Made by a program: the position numbers and the translations under genes
NCBI GenBank assembly: GCA_029931535.1
Contig: JAQPZY010001240.1
Span: forward strand, 796,001-860,000
Origin: Margaritifera margaritifera
Taxonomy: Eukaryota > Mollusca > Bivalvia > Unionida > Margaritiferidae
Reading direction: 5' to 3'
DNA length: 64,000 bases
Notes under the pieces: generated by a model
The model's input: the letters and a program-made list of their open reading frames with translations, nothing else
Databases searched by the model: none
Told to the model about the DNA's origin: nothing
Shown here: positions 25,601-36,030 of the stretch, piece after piece
Numbering within the stretch: position 1 is the first letter of the stretch
Layout: the number at the start of each line of letters is the position of its first letter

Positions 25601-27774
25601 TGTTATTGCAATCCCAACTGTAACATGGTATAAAAGCGATTATTAGATAAAAAGAGGTCAGATAAACTAAACTGGTCTGTATTGTCCTAAAGATGAACAT
25701 ACCAGCAGGGATAGAGGAAATCTCAGAGTCTGCAAAACAGTGTTGCATTTCTGGAGGTTTGGGAAGAGATGGTTGGCTGGAAAGTCTTGAAAACTTTGAC
25801 AATGGTGCCAATTGAGGTTTTTTCCTTTCCTTTTTCATTTCTTTGTCTTCATCTTCATCTGAAATATTAATGAGGACTTGTAAAAACTGAAAGATTTCTT
25901 GATTACACTGAATCTATGTTATGTACAGTGTATGCAGAGTACATGCAAAGCGTATTTACCACTTTTTCAATAAAGCTTGTAAATTTTCCCCATGAAATGC
26001 ACCAGACTTCAGTGTATAATCCTGGATTTAGATTTGTAGTCAGGACCAAACTCTACTGTGCTTTTGGGATGGAAGTCTTAACTATAGACAAAGTAATGTA
26101 CTGAAATATGCAGTAAATGAGGCTGAGCTCCAGGCAAAACAACTATAAGATATGTGATTAATCTTGGTTTCATAATGACTTTTCCCGTGCTATAAATTTT
26201 GCCAATGCAAATTAGATTGAAGTTCGTAACTTAAACTGTAAAATCAAAATATGTGTATCAAATAATTACTATGAGCTTTTCAATTAAACCAAGCACAAGT
26301 ATCAAGCAGCGGATTTAGTTCCCACAAAATAAAATGTATTATTGGGTCATCTTGATATATTTAGCTTGGATAAATATTTTTAAAAATCAGTGATCACAGC
26401 AAGTCATAATTAAAACATTATGGGCTTTTGTTTTCTGATCACAAAAGTATATTGGATGCCAATCCTTGATATATACCATGTATAAAAAGTAGTAAAACCT
26501 TGTGCAAGTATTTTGTTTTTTTAGCAACTAGAAAATTGATTTAAATTATACAAAGGAATGCGGACCAGTCATGCAGACTTGAATGATGATCCTTTAACAT
26601 TTTCTAGATCCTTTCCATAAACAATGCCACAGTATAAAGCATCATATTATAAAGAACCAAGTAAAGGCTGGACAATTTCCCAGCAGATACTGACCATCAC
26701 CATTCCCCTCGTCAGACCAATTTAAGTAGGGCTGGGGTCTTTTCTTTGGCCTAGGTTTATGCTCCTCCTCTGAGTCAACATTCGACGTTTCTTCTGCTTG
26801 CTTGGCTTTAAGTAATGCCTTCTGATAACAGTCTGAATTAAAGAATGACATACTGTCGTTAACATGATGCTAACTTTAACCCATGAATATTGTGCCTAAT
26901 ATGTACAAGGCTATATGTATTGTTAAATCTTTAAATGTTGCCATATTGGTGCCGAAAACAACTTTTCCAGAAGTTTAATTTTTGGAATTCTTGTTTAAAA
27001 GAACTTTTAATGCAAAAGTAAAAGCCAAAGTACTTACATACCTTTTAAATCTGACATTACTGTCTTAGAAGAAAAAAAAAATAATTTCTCGTTTCTATCC
27101 TACCTGTAGATACAAAGACCCTGACTTTGTATTTTGTCCATTTTTCCTTGTCTGGCAACTCGCCCTTTTTGACACGCTGAGCAGCATTAAACCTGGGCCA
27201 ATAACTGTACAAGCCCTGAAAATATATAGTAGCAAATTATTGACCATCTTACTCATCCATCATTTGTTACATTGTATAGGGAGCCGCGGTAGTTCAGTTG
27301 GTACAGCATTGGACTTGTAATCCAAGGGTTGCGGGTTCTATAGCTGCCCATGCCAGCCCAGGTCGGCTGCCTCTGCGTGTCCTTGGGAAAGGCACGTAGC
27401 TCCAATTTCCTCAGCATGATAGAGCCAAGAATGTACTAAAAGTGCAATTAAAGCCAACAAAAAGCTAAAAGCGTCATTAATACCAACAAGAACAATGAAA
27501 CTGTTACACTGAACTCTCTTTCATAGGTAAATAACCAACAATTGACTGAAATGATACCGGTTTTGTGTTTGTTTTAAATAACTTGAAATACATAAAAGAA
27601 TGTGTATACATCTGGAAAACACATCATACAAATCTTATATATATATATCCAACAGCGTTCAAAAGTACTAGCAAATATCCATACCTGATCAGTTTTTTCA
27701 ATCCATGACTTGGGAACTACTTCCACTGCCTTCTCTTCCATAAATTCTATGACAGCATATTCTAGCTCACCCAT
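22688..27774 (-). CDS. DUF4806-family protein, 10 exons, transposon T1
   Basis: Exons, 5' to 3' on the minus strand: 27774-27685, 27215-27104, 26832-26695, 25858-25703, 25339-25250, 24571-24452, 24285-24077, 23702-23543, 23305-23199, 22750-22688. Each junction has GT and AG. Lengths sum to 1,245 nt (414 aa plus stop), and every phase matches. Residues 1-30 (GELEYAVIEFMEEKAVEVVP) and the second exon with YWPRFNAAQRVKKGELP match the N-terminal pattern of this family. Residues ~68-170 are charged, with NLS-like KPRPKKRPQ. Residues ~243-394 form the DUF4806 domain: a short coiled coil (LDTVIENQQEQLAIL), then YYLSSLGGYNIGDCIR, TNRLWSEYSLKGRKGKKAL and ETLKYAPNQ. Molecular function is unknown. I infer an accessory or DNA-binding role from its position. 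The donor of exon 5 could be 3 nt off. Met replaces a conserved Arg in exon 8 relative to T2. The start ATG lies directly at a possible acceptor. Confidence 0.8.
27279..27440 (+). mobile_element. tRNA-headed SINE in DUF4806 intron 1 (T1)
   Basis: A tRNA-like head includes an A-box-like TAGTTCAGTTGGTACAGC, a perfect 5-bp anticodon stem (TTGGA/TCCAA) around loop CTTGTAA (anticodon TGT, Thr-like), and a B-box-like GCGGGTTCTA. The body includes CCTTGGGAAAGGCACGTAG, a string I associate with mollusc SINEs. It lies antisense to the host gene. The imperfect B-box and the following body rule out a functional tRNA. The 3' end is not sharp. Confidence 0.7.
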
Positions 27775-28077
27775 CTTTGAAAAATAAAGCAAAAATGTTT
27801 AAAATACCATAATACTCATATGCTGTGTATATGCTGCTTTCCTGGTTCACATGCATCAAAAGAAAATCTTCGGTGATTTATACTAATGCTGTTAAGATTT
27901 AGGTATATATTAAGTTTACACACTACATTTTGTTATTAAATATCTATGGATCTCAACAAAAATATATGTTCAGCAAAAAAGAGGTTTCATAATATAACAT
28001 GCTTTGTTAACATTTATCTGTAAATTGTTACTCACAGGATGACATATATAATGTTAAACACTGGAAAAAAAACATTC

Positions 28078-28083
28078 ACTTAC
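28078..28083 (-). promoter_or_regulatory. Splice donor just after transposase stop (T1)
   Basis: The minus strand reads stop TAG, then CTA, then the consensus donor GTAAGT. The next good acceptor downstream is at the DUF4806 start (TTTATTTTTCAAAG then ATG, 27,775 and up), which would define a 309-nt intron joining the two genes in one mRNA. The equivalent in T2 is at 48981-48986. Confidence 0.45.
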
Positions 28084-28086
28084 TAG

Positions 28087-30067
28087 CTAAAATTCATGCA
28101 GAATCGCCAGGAATATTTTTGTGCCATGCTCCCAGGTCACCATGATGGCTTTCCTCTCCAAACATCTCTCAGAAAGTATTTTCATATGGGCATGTCTTGC
28201 ATTAACTTGATGTATTCCAATGGTGCGCGAGTCACATGGCTGCAGGAAAAGTGGCTGTGATCTCTCATAAACGCGGCAAAGCAGCTTTTTGTTGTGCCTT
28301 TCATCTTCTTCATTTGTAACATCAACAACTTCACAACATGAATAACTGCTGATTATGTAAGCATTATCTGGCCTCTGAGCTGAAACTGTAGTGTGACTCT
28401 GCCCATGGATGGTATCAAAGTTATCTAGCTCCCCAAGTCTTTTAACAATCTGAGACAGTGGTTTTTTTCCCTGAGCGAACCATTCTCTTCAACTGATAAA
28501 GGTAGTTTTCAAAAGGGAAGGCACTACATTTATCTAGACTGCCATACTCCTCTACATCAGAAGCAAGATGAATCAGACAGTGAACGTTGTAAACAAGAAA
28601 TTCTTGTCCATACAAATTACGCCCCTGTACAACAAAATACTTCAACAATTCATCTGCATATTCTCTGTGAAGATTTGCAAGTCTTGGGCAAACAAGAATC
28701 GACATTGCCACACTCAGTGTCAGAAAATGTTCAAACAAATCTGGTCTTAGAATGTCTTTAAGCGCAAGTTTTCCAGAATACAGAAGAAACTGTCTGTGCT
28801 CCGTCGCCTTCCATCGATCAATCTCATCCAGACTTCTGGGTTTTCGTGCAAAGCTAGCTGGGATGCATCTCCGAAGTTCAACTAATCGCCTGCTAACCTC
28901 TTCAACCTGACCTGCTGACAACTTAACTTCCGTCTTTCCTCGTAACCAGATTAAGAGCAATCTCTTCATAACCCCCAGGCATGCCTGGTGCATGTAGTCA
29001 ATTGAAAACTGCTGGACCATATCAATTGGTAGATTGCAGAAAGGTGACAATCCATGGTGGTGCTCTTCCTGAGCTTGGGTTCTGAATGACAGATCTGTTC
29101 TAAGAACTACATTGTCAACATCCTGATAAGTGAGTCTTCCTAACCACTCTCCTTTCTGGGTGCATCGTTCACAACCATAATAACCAGAGTACTCTTTTAT
29201 ATTCTTCACCATGGCTCTTGCCGGTGCATCACAAACAATACACCTCAACCTGACCTGGATGATCTTGTCATCACACTGCAGATGCAGTGTTGTAATAGTT
29301 GGTCCATATCTCTAATGGTGTCATGTAGAAATTCCAAATCTGTTGGTTTTGTCTCACCAAATGTAAGTGCAATGGGAACAATTTTCACTGGTTCTAGTTG
29401 TATTGCACACAAAACTGGCCACAACGATTTCTTTGTGCTACGAAAAAGGGGCAGACCATCAATGTTTAGCAAAATATCTAAAATATTGACATTTACTCTA
29501 GCTTCTAATGGATATTTTCTAAAATTTTTCAGAATTTCATCTTCTAATCCAAAGTAAATATACTCCATGCCAGATTTGGTTTCCGTCTCTACACTTCTGA
29601 CAGTTTTAAGTAATGTCCTAGCTGTTGCATTGCAGGTTAGGAAGCCCATGGTGCTGTAACAGCTTGAGTAAATGGTCTACTGCATTATGCTTCACCTGAA
29701 ACTGATTAGCCCATGCTGCCAAATCATCTGTCAGTGAAGTGCATGTAACAGCTTCATTTTCCAATTCACTGTCAGAATCTGAAGAAAAAGTTGTATGATC
29801 ATTCTGATCAATTAGGTCCCAAATATCTCCATTGCCATCAGCATCACAGTCATGACTTTCATCAACATCAATGTTAGTGGACCACGATTTAGGCACTTCA
29901 TTCATTCTTTGACCCTCGCCACCATCATTCGACTGAAATCCTACATTGTGAGTACAATCATTACTATTTGGGTTATTTTCAGTGTCACTTCTCGTGCTAA
30001 CAAGTGACTTTGTAGCAGATTTCCACTTTCTCCTGTACTCTAAACGTTTTCTCTTAACCTCATCCAT
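28087..30067 (-). pseudogene. Tnp2/DUF4218-type transposase, T1 (frame-broken)
   Basis: Same protein as the T2 copy (48990-50967), with three frame breaks. One, near 29,618, is shared with T2. The second, at 29,281-29,296, replaces 14 nt by 16 nt. The third is one extra T in a T run at 28,462-28,468 (seven against six). Otherwise the sequence is nearly identical. The coding start ATG (30065-30067) follows a CAG acceptor at 30069-30071 and gives MDEVKRKRLEYRRKW. The acidic, serine-rich linker and the DLAAWANQFQVKHN block lie in the first frame, and the catalytic part lies in the second. It cannot make an active enzyme as it stands. Confidence 0.85.
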
Positions 30068-30071
30068 TCTG

Positions 30072-31675
30072 TAAATAGTAAGTAATAATGTATCAAATGA
30101 CATGTAAATCATGCTTTAACTACTACATTCTTCTGTAATTTCTTTCAAATGGCAACAGTAATCATCTCCAAAATTCATTATCAGTCTTTAAAATTTATAA
30201 TCTGGTACAGTTTGATTCTTAAATTTTAAGAGTGTATGATACTTGTGGTTCCATGCATATTATATTCATGTTCTGTAGTAAGGCACATATGTAATTCTTA
30301 TCAAAACATGCATACCACATTATACTTATGATGTAGTAATCCTGGTCTCTAAATAGTAAAGTCAGTTATTGACAATAAGAAAAAGTGTTGTAATAAAAAT
30401 AATGCATGTGACAATACTTTTATTTTCATTAAAATGATTCAAAATATTTTCGTCTAAAAATCAAAGTACAATGCTTGATACTGGAGCATAATTCCTGAAA
30501 ATCTGACATCTGCAAATTAAACAATGATACTTGTAGATTTGATAATTTGTAAATTATGTAGCACCAACTGACTTATATGCTCATAGGGAAAAATCCAATA
30601 CATAATTATTGTATTTTTCTTTACTTTCTAACCTTATAATTTTAGATTTTTGTTAAAAAAAATTTTTTTTAAAGAGGTTGATTTTAAGTCTACTTTAAAA
30701 TCTAGCGCTACATTATGCTTATCACTTCTCACTATGATCATTTTGCTGCTTCAACTTTTTTTCAATAACAAGAACATGTACACAATAATCAATTCAGAAT
30801 ATAGAAGAAATTGTACAAAGAAATAAAGATAGGGCTTGCACAAATGATGCGCAATTTTTGAACATTTGGTTGAATATTCTGCATGATTTTCTAGAAATCT
30901 GTGCGAATTCCCCATTTACACATCTTGACCCAGACTCCCGCCCCCCATAAAAACTAAAGTTCTTCTAGCTTATCTGATTCATGTTATTACTTAGCAAATA
31001 AACTGTATATTTGATGACACATGTTATTCGTGTGTGCTGTCCTTATTACTCACAAAAAAACTCATGTACATAATTATCACTCAAAAAATGCCAGTTTTGG
31101 ATTATTTACCACCAACTATATGGCTCATTCATGCCTGTAATTATAAAAATTTAATTACCATTTAATGTTTATTTTCGTTTTTACATCTATACATATCAGC
31201 ATGTATACATCTGTCTAAACATAAATTTCTTTAAATTGCACTTGTAATTTATTTAATTTTATTATACTTGATTTTTTTAAAAATATTTTGGTCAAGAACG
31301 ACAAATCTTATACTCTGGAGCTATGCGCATGCGCAATTCAAAAACATTAACTCCAAGCATTTTACAACGGAAAACCGATCCTTATCCTCGCTTTTTTTCA
31401 TTGCAAAATTACCCAGTGTACCAATATAATTTGTTTAATACGAGTCAGATAAAGGTCACAGAAATACGCCAAAAAATGTATGTCATTTTATGTACAGATT
31501 GAACATGTTGGCGATCAACCTCATTTCCTTTGTTTGAAAATGGCACCGCATGGTGTTCTTGACATGTGCTTGAATGCGTCTGTAGACGTGATAGAACAAT
31601 CAATCTAAAAAGAATCTCAGTATCACAATAGAAACGTTAAATGCGAATTATAGATTAATTTAAAAAAGCTCATAC
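30072..31675. other. Putative 5' leader intron of T1, no coding sequence
   Basis: No open frame of note in either direction. It is bounded by the transposase first-exon acceptor (30069-30071) and a good donor on the minus strand at 31,675 (AAG then GTATGAG), so it may be one 1.6-kb leader intron. In T2 the last exon base before the donor is A in place of G. Confidence 0.4.
31324..31335. promoter_or_regulatory. NRF1-like palindrome (T1)
   Basis: TGCGCATGCGCA, a perfect match to the palindromic consensus of the NRF1 transcription factor in animals and rare in AT-rich DNA. It lies inside the putative leader intron, about 1.3 kb upstream of the transposase start. T2 has it at 52223-52234. Confidence 0.4.
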
Positions 31676-31747
31676 CTTGACGGTTCAAAACAGTTGAAAA
31701 CAGTAGATATAATTCAACGTCTCAGTCACAAATGTTGTTCTGCCGGT

Positions 31748-31755
31748 ACCGGAAG
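31748..31755. promoter_or_regulatory. ETS-like site near putative transcription start (T1)
   Basis: ACCGGAAG, a strong ETS-family core, within a small CpG-containing patch just upstream (minus-strand sense) of the leader donor. T2 has it at 52647-52654. Together with the NRF1-like site it suggests a broadly active, TATA-less promoter. This is inference only. Confidence 0.3.
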
Positions 31756-31949
31756 AGCGAAAAACTTCGGTTCGTAGATTCGTAAAAAAATTGAAAAGGC
31801 AGAGATCGTACATCATGTTTGTAATCATAAAAACTGACGAATAAAATATTCCCGACAAAAATTGCAACCTTCATTCAGTTATTTCTTTAAAAAAAAGAAA
31901 TGAAAAAACTACGAAACAATGATTGTACCCTCTCTACTGTGTAAAGTTA

Positions 31950-32202
31950 AACACAACATTGGTACAACGTTGTAAAAACGTTACAAAATATCTTTGTAAC
32001 AATTACACATTTTTGTAAAAAAATATGTTATGATCAATGCATATACGTGTCATTTGTTATTTTTTTATATTTTTTAGGTCAGAGGACTATTACGATTATG
32101 TTCATGTGTAACGTTTTAGTAACGTTGCTAGAACGTTATTTCCCCACGTAACCAAATCACAACCTTACAGCAACGTTGTAATAACGTTATGTGTTAGCTG
32201 GG
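31950..32202. repeat. Right terminal and subterminal repeats of T1
   Basis: About eight AACGTTG/AACGTTA-type motifs in two clusters, ending TGTTAGCTGGG. Near the tip, the string AACCAAATCACAACCTTAC has a counterpart in the left subterminal region in the opposite sense. Confidence 0.75.
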
Positions 32203-32499
32203 ATACAGCCATGCTCTAAATGAAGATTCGTTTTGAATTCTAATTTTGAACAAAATTGTCTTTGAAGCGTTGCTTTACTACTAATAGGAAAACATTAGCT
32301 ACACCTTGTTGCAACCTTGAATCTCTGAAATCGTGCGTTTCTATAACTTCATTAATTCTTACTACCCATGAAATTTTGTTTGTGTGTTCCATCAATTCTG
32401 CCTATAAAATGACATACACATTTTATTTATATTTCCAATTAGTAGAATTTACAAAAGTGAAATATTTGGCCAATAGTAGACTTATTTGAAATGACACCA

Positions 32500-32500
<1 letters not shown>

Positions 32501-32591
<91 letters not shown>
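32501..32591. repeat. (AT)n microsatellite (segment C)
   Basis: About 90 bp of pure AT. The equivalent in D (53399-53471) is about 20 bp shorter. Confidence 0.95.
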
Positions 32592-32595
<4 letters not shown>

Positions 32596-32639
32596 TCCTT
32601 CTGCTCATTCACTCATTTAAAGACGGGTAAAAAGCTTCT

Positions 32640-33185
32640 ATATTACACTAAGTAAATTAATTCCTTTATAGTTTTCAACGTTACTAACCGATCTTCTTTT
32701 ATGTAATGGTTTGATTTTGATGTAAGCTTCTGACCATGACGGTGGAAGAACACCAGCAGAAAAAAATGGAATAAAGGCTGTAAATAAGGCAGCAACTCTG
32801 CTGAACCATATAGTTCAAGTTCATTCGATAGTTTATCCGGAACAGCAGTTTTCCCAGGCTTCAATTAATTTATTTAGAAATTGTGTCACTACTTATCAAC
32901 CTCTTCAGTTCAAGTTCCCTGTCCCTAAAGTATATATTTAGTATCGATCTTGTTTCGTACCTTTTTTGACAGATTTCTTGAACTTTGATATAGATTTGCA
33001 CAGAGTATGTGTCTTTTTCCTAGCTGAGACACGTCTATAATAATTTACCCTTTTCTTAAATTCCGTTCTAATTTCTGGAACCTGGTGACTATACCAAGGG
33101 GATTTACTCGAAATACTATAATCAAATAATTTCTCTACAATTGTTTGGTTAAAGACGGGATCTGTTATTGTGTTACTGACGTCTG
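32640..33185 (-). mobile_element. LINE remnant, pre-RT linker and RT fingers (segment C)
   Basis: On the minus strand a frame of about 80 codons (33,185 down to about 32,935) carries SSKSPWYSHQVPEIRTEFKK and YYRRVSARKK, typical of the region before a LINE reverse transcriptase. After a stop, LKPGKTAVPDKLSNELELYG, LLPYLQPLFHFF, and (one base out of frame) GVLPPSWSEAYIKIKPLHK and VENYKGINLLSV give the fingers subdomain. No catalytic motif remains. Probably a different family from the remnant near 35,573. Confidence 0.75.
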
Positions 33186-34182
33186 TTAATTATGTGACTC
33201 GATCATTTATCACTTGTTCACATATTTAAGTATTGTTTAGTTCGATAATTAAAATTTCTAGCCTTGATTTAAAAATTGTCACAATGCAAATTTGACAAAT
33301 GTTTCTCACATTTATCGCTTCACTATTCCAGACATATCTATTATTAATTTGCATTTCGTCTGTCATGGACTCTTGAGAACTCTATACACAAATGCTAAAG
33401 ATAGCAAAACATACAATAAAATGATCCGGACAAATATTTGGAAAATGATTTAATTGTAGCTAATAGAGGCTGACTTCCATTGCCATAATCCAATAAACCT
33501 TTACCTCTGCTGTTCACAAAAGTAAATTAACCAACACTTTTGTCATTACATAAGATTCCAATAATAATTCGAAAACTTAATTTTGCAAAACTCTAAAAGT
33601 AAATAACGTCTTTTACAGATTTACCCTGGGCTCTTGACGCATCACTAATCATCCGCGTTACGGAATATGAACTGTTGTTTTTGTCTTGTACGAAATCCGG
33701 GTCAGTGCACGTTCAATAGAATATGATAAAGCCGGGTGGGCTTGGATCTAGGAAATTTGCGATGATTAAATCGGACACCCTACTCATGCGCATAAAGTTC
33801 AACAACGGAGATAACAAAATGATATTTTTCCTAAATGGATGCGATCAAAGCATACATTTTCAACAAATAATCACCAATGATCTGGTATTGTCAACGGCTA
33901 TGATCAATGTATGGAATTTATCAAACTCCCTCTTTTCCCTTTCAGCCTGCCGCTCTATCTCTAACTTTTCTCTTTCAATATCCCTCTCTTTTAATCGTCA
34001 CAAATGTCATAATAACAGTTACTAGCGGCAACATTCTCCGTTCCAATAATGTTATTATACAGTTTGTGTATCACGAGCAAACCAATCACGTCTTAACGAA
34101 TTATCTCCTGACATTAGATAACATAGATATAAGTATATATCATTATCTATAATAAAAAAAACTTGATTTACATTTCACATGA
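33186..34182. other. Unit DNA, no gene supported (segment C)
   Basis: The plus-strand frame 33723-34025 and the overlapping 33907-34152 have no motif, and their near-identical presence in D reflects the recent duplication. No gene assigned. 33,521-33,897 is the part missing from segment B at the LINE insertion. Confidence 0.45.
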
Positions 34183-34405
34183 ATGTTATCAATTTATTAT
34201 TTCAACCCGCCCCCAAATTGAAATAAACTCCTCGATATCTTCAAAACGAACTGTTGCAAAATTTGTAAATATTTACGATAACCAAGTCATTATCGCGACA
34301 ATCAGCTTGCCAGAGGATAATGGCGGACGTAAACAAAGCCTGGAGGTGTGTCTAAACACACTCGCTGATTGATTAATCGCTTAGCGTGATTGACAAGTGG
34401 CGAAT
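34183..34405 (-). repeat. ~240-bp inverted-repeat family, reverse copy (segment C)
   Basis: Reverse complement of 41977-42217, slightly trimmed at the outer end relative to segment B. Confidence 0.8.
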
Positions 34406-35278
34406 CATCAGAATCACTATAAACAAATTCAAAAACATCTCTGACTGATTCTTGATAGTACATGATTAAGCCCCCGCCCCTTCCCCTTCTTTTCTTAAGA
34501 GTTCATTGGACTTAAAAAGAACTATATAGTAAAATTATACCCATGATGAAACGTTCATGATTTCATGCACCAAGGTGAGTTAGTATGTGCAGAAAGCTAC
34601 AAAGTTCTATCAATTATAGTAACAAATGTCGAATAATGAATGGTTGTACGTAAAATAGAAGGAAAATAATTCTGGTCTGAGGCCTGTATATTGGGGTTCT
34701 TAAAGAAAGAAACATGGTTCTTAAATCTTTCATTATTAGTATGCTACTGCAGCCCCAAATCTAAAAACTATCACACTTATTTTATATGCCACTAAACGTT
34801 TTTTTTTTTAAATTTATAATTTTAGATTTTGAAAAATTTAAATTTAAATTGTTATTGAATTCGTTATGATAAAAATGCAAAGTAGATATATTTTCATCTT
34901 GGCATCATTTTCATTGCTTAAGTATGCAGCTAAGTGATATATTTGGCATTCCTACTCACTTCTCACAGCCTCGTTTTCAATATTGTTCCCTTACATATTA
35001 GGTAGGGGCCTATTCTGAAAATGTATGAAAACATCATTCAAGTTGTTTTTGTGCATGGGGATCATTGACACTGGTGTTTATTTTCTTTCTTCATTATTTT
35101 TTGTTTTTTGACATTAAAGTGGTTAAATTCTGTGCTATTGTTGGTTTAACATACTAGTGACAAATATCTGATTCTATAGCTTACAACAATTGTTTATTAA
35201 CACAGTTGCATGGTACTTAATGAGAGGATGGAGATGAAGAATCTAGGGTACATTCCTCTGTGTCTGTTTACTAAGCTA

Positions 35279-35520
35279 TTTTTAGCTGTTCTTGGGAGTC
35301 GTTGAACTCCATGGGTTTGTTTAACCCGGATCCTTGGGCCAGTAGTGGCGTTAAATCGGGGGACGATAGGGTTAACTCAGTGTGAGGGGCAAGGGTCCTG
35401 GACCAACGGGTCTGCGGAGTAGGGTGGTTTCCAAGGGATTATTCAGCAGACCAGAGGAGTGGACTACACGAGTTCATTCCTCGATCACTCATCGGGAGAG
35501 TTAGATCGGGAGAATTCATG
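35279..35520. other. GC-rich conserved patch (segment C)
   Basis: Counterpart of 14036-14290, sharing TCCTGGACCAACGGGTCTGC. No function recognised. Confidence 0.4.
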
Positions 35521-35572
35521 GTCATATATCTATATATTAGGTTTTCTAATATGTGTAAGCTTAAAATTGTTA

Positions 35573-36030
35573 TTGGACGATAGCTTTCAGAGGATCGAAT
35601 CCCCGCTACACTTATAAATCAATCTGATGATTCCCTCAAGCTGAATATCTGGAATTATTCCTATCTCGAGTATCAGAATGAAAAATGAAGCATAAATAGG
35701 CATCATTACATCTGAGGTATACTTTATATAGTCTTTGATGATTTGATTATTTGATAGTGTCTTATTATTTTTATGGGATTTAATGCAGTTTAGGATCTCT
35801 TCCTCCATTATTGAGCAGTTGAATGTAATATCATCATCGTCCAGATCTATTTCAAGCTCCTCAATGTTTTTGAAATTTTAAAGAATTCATAGTGTGTCTA
35901 ATGTGATGTTTGATTCATCGCCTTAGTTTCCCAAACTGTGGATAATCTATTAAAAATCCTTCCGTTGTTTGCTTTTAAGATTTCTCAGTTTGCCTTGTGC
36001 TGCTTGATTACATTTATTTCTGTGAAAATG
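35573..36030 (-). mobile_element. LINE remnant, 5' part only (segment C)
   Basis: The minus strand shows EEEILNCIKSHKNNKTLSNN, MPIYASFFILILEIG and DIQLEGIIRLIYK, the fingers region of a LINE reverse transcriptase. The catalytic palm seen in segment B (15,100-15,530) is deleted here, with the join near 35,545-35,560. Confidence 0.7.

Larger units (their letters stand above)
21525..32202 (-). mobile_element. CACTA/CMC-like two-gene DNA transposon, copy T1
   Basis: The ends read CCCGGCTAACA and TGTTAGCTGGG, an 11-bp imperfect inverted repeat with one mismatch that continues loosely inward. Both subterminal regions (21,538-21,700 and 31,950-32,195) are packed with AACGTTG-type motifs in both orientations. 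The interior carries, on the minus strand, a Tnp2/DUF4218-type transposase followed by a 10-exon DUF4806 gene. The transposase type and the subterminal repeats are hallmarks of CACTA elements, although the terminus is not CACTA. I see no convincing target duplication: flanks are CACTT on the left and ATACA on the right. The length is 10,678 bp. This copy's transposase is frame-broken. The superfamily call rests on protein type. Confidence 0.8.

Noticed and set aside
27279..27350. A functional tRNA-Thr gene
   Set aside because: The anticodon stem is good, but the B-box and acceptor pairing are imperfect and the sequence runs on into a SINE body.
29282..29557. Plus-strand frames opposite the transposase (also 49361-49663 and 50113-50457)
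   Set aside because: Mirror frames of the minus-strand transposase with no motif of their own.
30072..31675. Extra coding exons of the transposase upstream of 30,067
   Set aside because: No frame with family similarity. The ATG after the CAG acceptor already gives a plausible basic N-terminus.
33723..34152. Plus-strand frames of 100 and 81 codons, repeated near 54603-55032
   Set aside because: The first frame is shortened by one base change in D, and no family pattern is visible. Presence in both units is duplication and does not show constraint.
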